Of a stretch of 64,000 bases of DNA, positions 60,852 to 64,000 are shown in pieces. Within the stretch, counting starts at the first letter, position 1. Each line of letters begins with the position of its first letter. The notes under the pieces were generated by a model that was not told where the DNA came from, made no database searches, and was given only the letters and a program-made list of their open reading frames with translations. The translations under genes and the position numbers were made by a program. Origin of the DNA: Euzebyella marina. Lineage in GTDB: Bacteria; Bacteroidota; Bacteroidia; Flavobacteriales; Flavobacteriaceae. Location: assembly GCF_014855515.1 (NCBI RefSeq), contig NZ_JACYFK010000002.1:1-64000 (forward strand), in the 5' to 3' direction.

Positions 60852-60867
60852 ACCAAAAATAGAACTT

Positions 60868-61290
60868 ATGGAAGGCTACAAAGAAAAAATATTAAAAGTT
60901 TGCAACAAGTCTTCTAAGAATACCCTAATGGAAACCCTTAGTATCGAATATACCGATGTGGGTGCCGATTACCTTGTTGCCAAAATGCCAGTGAACCCTA
61001 CCGTACATCAACCGGATGGAGTTTTGCACGGTGGCGCTATGGTTGCCCTTGCAGAGAGCGTTGGTAGCATGGCTTCTTATATCTTCTTAGATGCCCAAAA
61101 ATTTGCCATACGAGGGATTGAAATTTCTGCCAACCACGTGAAGAGTGTGCGAGAAGGCGAAGTATTTGCCAAAGCGACCATTATTCATAAGGGAAGAACA
61201 ACTCAATTATGGGAAATAAGAATTACCAACAGTCAAGATCAGCTGGTCTCTCTTTGTAAACTAACCACGATAGCATTAAGTAAGGAGTAA
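60868..61290 (+). CDS. Hotdog-fold thioesterase (PaaI/MenI-type)
   Basis: 140 aa. The HotDog motif HQPDGVLHGGAMVALAESVG contains the catalytic Glu/Asp region of the PaaI/YdiI family. In this operon the likely role is 1,4-dihydroxy-2-naphthoyl-CoA hydrolysis (MenI), the thioesterase step of menaquinone synthesis. Position first in a men operon supports this, but other acyl-CoA substrates are possible. Its TAA overlaps the ATG of the next gene (TAATG). Confidence 0.88.
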   Translation: MEGYKEKILKVCNKSSKNTLMETLSIEYTDVGADYLVAKMPVNPTVHQPDGVLHGGAMVALAESVGSMASYIFLDAQKFAIRGIEISANHVKSVREGEVFAKATIIHKGRTTQLWEIRITNSQDQLVSLCKLTTIALSKE

Positions 61291-62399
61291 TGACCCCTGA
61301 AGTATTCTTTGACCAACTAGAGAACCACCTTTCGAAAGAACTGCCGTTAGTTGTTTACCGCAAGCCCATGAAAAGCGGTCTAAGGGCCTTGTTGCAAAAT
61401 ACCGATACCTTGTACGAGGTAAAGAATTTTAAAGAGTCCGGTTTTGTTTTTGCGCCTTTTGATAGTCAATCTAGAAAAGTATTGATTCAGTCTTCCGAGA
61501 TGCTTGAGTTAGCATCTTATTCGCCTAAAAAGTTTGAGCCTGAGGAGTATTTAGATATAGACCTAAAGAATGTTGGGAATAAAGACCATCATTTGAGATT
61601 GGTTCAAAATGCTGTTAGTTCAATTAAGCAGGGTCATTTGAAAAAGGTTGTGCTATCCAGAATTTTGAAAGGTCAGGCAACAATGAAACCTTTGTCACTA
61701 TTTCAGCGGTTATTGGCTCTGTACAGCAATGCCTTCTGTTATTTGTTCTATCACCCAAAAGTGGGGTTATGGTTAGGTGCTACTCCTGAAATTCTTCTTC
61801 AAGTCAAAAACAACAGGTTGACCACCATGTCTTTGGCGGGTACTAAACCTTATGTTAATGGGCAAGAACCTGAATGGGGCGAAAAAGAAATTCTAGAGCA
61901 AAAATATGTAACGGAGTATATTGAAGAAGCTCTCAAGAATGAAATTTCTGAACTGAATAGCGGTAGTTTAGAATCTGCTCGTTCGGGTAAGTTATGGCAC
62001 CTTAGAACCAAGATTTCGGGTAACATCGAAAATCAAAATCTCGAAGGGGTGCTCGAGAAACTACATCCTACGCCAGCGGTTTGCGGATTACCTAAGCTCG
62101 AATCAAAGGCTTTCATCCTTGAAAATGAGGGATATGACAGGCAGTTTTACACCGGTTATTTAGGAGAGCTCAACATGAAGCAAGAAAAGATGCGAAGTTC
62201 AAGACGTGCCAATCAAGAAAATCAAGTGTATCGCTCTATCAATAGATTTACTGAACTATTCGTTAATCTCCGGTGTATGCAATTAGTAAAAGATCAGGCG
62301 TTGATTTATGTGGGCGGTGGTATTACGGCTGGTTCTGACCCGGAAAATGAATGGGATGAAACCGTTCTAAAAAGTAAAACTATGTCGAGTATTTTATAA
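61290..62399 (+). CDS. menF: Isochorismate synthase (chorismate-binding enzyme)
   Basis: 369 aa. HLKKVVLSRI carries the catalytic Lys and GATPEILLQ, MSLAGTKPY and GYLGELNM form the chorismate- and magnesium-binding core of the MenF/EntC family, which isomerises chorismate to isochorismate. The protein is at the short end of the family range. Neighbouring menD, which consumes isochorismate, supports isochorismate rather than anthranilate or aminodeoxychorismate synthase. It overlaps the thioesterase gene by one base. Confidence 0.92.
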   Translation: MTPEVFFDQLENHLSKELPLVVYRKPMKSGLRALLQNTDTLYEVKNFKESGFVFAPFDSQSRKVLIQSSEMLELASYSPKKFEPEEYLDIDLKNVGNKDHHLRLVQNAVSSIKQGHLKKVVLSRILKGQATMKPLSLFQRLLALYSNAFCYLFYHPKVGLWLGATPEILLQVKNNRLTTMSLAGTKPYVNGQEPEWGEKEILEQKYVTEYIEEALKNEISELNSGSLESARSGKLWHLRTKISGNIENQNLEGVLEKLHPTPAVCGLPKLESKAFILENEGYDRQFYTGYLGELNMKQEKMRSSRRANQENQVYRSINRFTELFVNLRCMQLVKDQALIYVGGGITAGSDPENEWDETVLKSKTMSSIL

Positions 62400-62406
62400 A
62401 CGAACC

Positions 62407-62439
62407 TTTGGTTTTGCCCATTAGGGAATCGTACTTTTG
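62407..62439 (+). promoter_or_regulatory. Internal promoter before menD (-33 TTTG, -7 TACTTTTG)
   Basis: TTTG (62407-62410) and TACTTTTG (62432-62439) are spaced by 21 bases. The -7 element ends only 6 bases before the menD ATG, so transcripts from it would be leaderless or nearly so. Confidence 0.45.
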
Positions 62440-62445
62440 TACCTA

Positions 62446-64000
62446 ATGAAACATTCTAGCATACCCTCGGCCCAATTGGTGGTTCAACACTGCAAGGCCA
62501 AAAAACTTCGGAACATAGTTATATCTCCTGGTTCAAGAAATGCTCCCTTGATTATAGGTTTTACCGAAGATCCTTATTTTACTTGTTACAGTATAGTAGA
62601 CGAGCGTAGTGCGGCATTTTTTGCATTGGGTATAGCGCAACAACTGAAAGAGCCTGTGGCACTTGTCTGTACTTCCGGCAGTGCGCTTTTAAACTACTAT
62701 CCTGCGATAGCGGAAGCGTTTTATTCTGGAATTCCCATAGTGGCGATTACAGCTGATAGGCCCGTTTATAAAATTGATGTAGGCGACGGGCAGACCATAC
62801 GTCAAGACCATGTTTTTGATAGACATATCGGTTATTCGGCTAATTTAAGGCAAGATGTAACGCATTCTTTGGCAAGGGTTCAAAAGTATGCGCCCCAATG
62901 GTTAAAAGAAGGTACGGCTGAAGAGAACCAGAGTGAAATAAAGCAATTCAATGATTCTGAATTGAATAAGGCATTAAATGTGGCCCTGCAAGTTAAGTTG
63001 CCAGTACATATCAACGTTCCTTTTGAAGAGCCTTTATACGATACGGTAGACCAACCTACCGAAGTTGCACTTACAGTGATGCCCCAGAATAGCTCGGAAG
63101 AGGCAGAAATAGAGATGGAGCCTTTTGTTGAGACTTGGAAAAACTCAGAAAGAAAGATGGTTCTTGTAGGTGTGAATGCGCCAAATGAGATTGATGTAGA
63201 CATATTGGAGGCATTGGCCAACGACCCAACGGTAATTGTTTTTACTGAAACCACCTCAAACCTTCACCATAAAAACTTCTTTGGGAGTATAGACAGCATA
63301 GTGGCACCTATTGAAAAGGCAAGCAATACTGAAGAACTCTTCAACCGTTTAAAACCCGACATTTTGTTGACCTTCGGGGGGCTCGTAGTTTCCAAAAAAA
63401 TAAAAGCATTTTTAAGGGAGTACAGTCCTGATCAACATTGGCACATTGATCAAATTAAGGCATTCAATACTTTTTTCTCTTTAACGGAACATGTAAAGCA
63501 GAAGCCCAACGACTTCTTAAGAAAACTGCTTTTTAACGGACAAAAGGCCGAAAGTGATTATTATTCTTATTGGAGCGGGCGTAAAACAAATTATGAAGCC
63601 AGAAGGGATGAGTATTTAGCGCAAATTGAGTTTTCGGATCTATTGGCATTTGAAAGTATTTTAAAATTCATCCCGAAAGAAACCCAAGTGCACTTGTCTA
63701 ACAGTTCAACGGTGCGTTATGCGCAGTTATTCAATTTAGATAGTAGTCTACATGTGTATTGTAATAGGGGTACAAGTGGTATTGATGGCAGTACGTCTAC
63801 AGCAGTAGGGGCGTCGATTAATTATACCGGTCCGACACTTTTGATAACGGGTGATTTGAGTTTCTTTTACGACAGCAATGCGATGTGGAACTCTTATATA
63901 CGACCCGATTTTCGAATCATATTGATCAATAATAGTGGGGGAGGCATTTTTAGAATTCTTCCGGGCCGAGATGATTCGGAAAATTTTGAAACTTTTTTTG
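62446..64000 (+). CDS. menD: 2-succinyl-5-enolpyruvyl-6-hydroxy-3-cyclohexene-1-carboxylate synthase (partial, runs off window)
   Basis: The frame opens at ATG 62446 (MKHSSIPSAQLVVQHCKAKK) and stays open to the last base, giving 518 codons; about 40-60 more are expected. VISPGSRNAPLI and VDERSAAFFALGIAQ (with the thiamine-activating Glu), then CTSGSALLNYYPAIAEA and RPVYKIDVGDGQTI, are MenD signatures, and the ThDP-binding GDLSFFYDSNAM is at the right edge. MenD adds a ThDP-bound succinic semialdehyde unit from 2-oxoglutarate to isochorismate, the first committed step of menaquinone synthesis. It follows menF by 46 bases. Confidence 0.93.
   Translation, partial: MKHSSIPSAQLVVQHCKAKKLRNIVISPGSRNAPLIIGFTEDPYFTCYSIVDERSAAFFALGIAQQLKEPVALVCTSGSALLNYYPAIAEAFYSGIPIVAITADRPVYKIDVGDGQTIRQDHVFDRHIGYSANLRQDVTHSLARVQKYAPQWLKEGTAEENQSEIKQFNDSELNKALNVALQVKLPVHINVPFEEPLYDTVDQPTEVALTVMPQNSSEEAEIEMEPFVETWKNSERKMVLVGVNAPNEIDVDILEALANDPTVIVFTETTSNLHHKNFFGSIDSIVAPIEKASNTEELFNRLKPDILLTFGGLVVSKKIKAFLREYSPDQHWHIDQIKAFNTFFSLTEHVKQKPNDFLRKLLFNGQKAESDYYSYWSGRKTNYEARRDEYLAQIEFSDLLAFESILKFIPKETQVHLSNSSTVRYAQLFNLDSSLHVYCNRGTSGIDGSTSTAVGASINYTGPTLLITGDLSFFYDSNAMWNSYIRPDFRIILINNSGGGIFRILPGRDDSENFETFF

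Noticed and set aside
62880-63254. Minus-strand open frame of 124 codons
   Set aside because: Antisense inside menD, which is clearly coding on the plus strand though it lacks a stop in the window.

Overview
The window is chromosomal DNA of a member of the Bacteroidota, most likely a marine Flavobacteriaceae bacterium (a Maribacter/Zobellia-like genome would fit; genus not established). Evidence: SusC/SusD outer-membrane pair, DUF4290, DUF493, DUF2911, DUF5107 and DUF6340 proteins, a fused ResB-CcsA cytochrome c assembly protein, bacillithiol deacetylase BshB1, menaquinone genes, absence of clear Shine-Dalgarno sequences, and repeated matches to the Bacteroidota -7 promoter element TAnnTTTG.

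Region 1 (1-5.9 kb) is the accessory part and the main discovery. It is a decayed integron: four protein cassettes, all on the minus strand, lie between five or six attC-like sites whose outer boxes match RYYYAAC...GTTRRRY (for example GCCCAAC/GTTGGGC) and whose arms form imperfect inverted repeats. At the head of the array (5684-5875, plus strand, divergent from the cassettes) is the C-terminal 63 codons of a tyrosine recombinase that keeps the HxxR, LGH and Tyr catalytic motifs, the right place and orientation for an integron integrase. Cassette cargo: a zinc alcohol dehydrogenase, an unknown 118-aa protein, a treble-clef/HNH-like zinc protein and a HEPN-motif protein. An IS110-family element with a frameshifted transposase sits directly beside one attC site. 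tRNA-Met closes the region.

Region 2 (6-21 kb) is core genome: START-like protein, class IV aminotransferase, YqgE, HU, Fmt, RecQ, P-loop ATPase, DUF493, DUF4290, MurA (with Asp in place of the catalytic Cys), pirin, glyoxalase-fold protein, DUF6340 lipoprotein, then an SRPBCC-SDR-photolyase operon behind a palindromic upstream site, and DUF2911.

Region 3 (21-38 kb, all minus strand) is a nutrient-acquisition locus without glycoside hydrolases: secreted PIG-L deacetylase, a 33-aa membrane peptide, sodium:solute symporter, LacI-type regulator with a palindrome at its own promoter, SusC, SusD, VCBS/ASPIC lipoprotein and DUF5107-TPR protein.

Region 4 (38-51 kb): small MscS channel, lipoprotein, Maf, KdsC-like phosphatase and a DUF2520 Rossmann protein in one operon; CcsBA, a lipoprotein metalloprotease, a MATE exporter, BshB1, a TPR histidine kinase and tRNA-His.

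Region 5 (51-64 kb): M28 peptidase, aldose epimerase, a four-gene trans-4-hydroxy-L-proline degradation operon (deaminase, ketoglutarate semialdehyde dehydrogenase, epimerase, FAD dehydrogenase), a small hydrolase-GNAT-VOC operon, and the start of a menaquinone operon (hotdog thioesterase, isochorismate synthase, menD, which runs off the window end).
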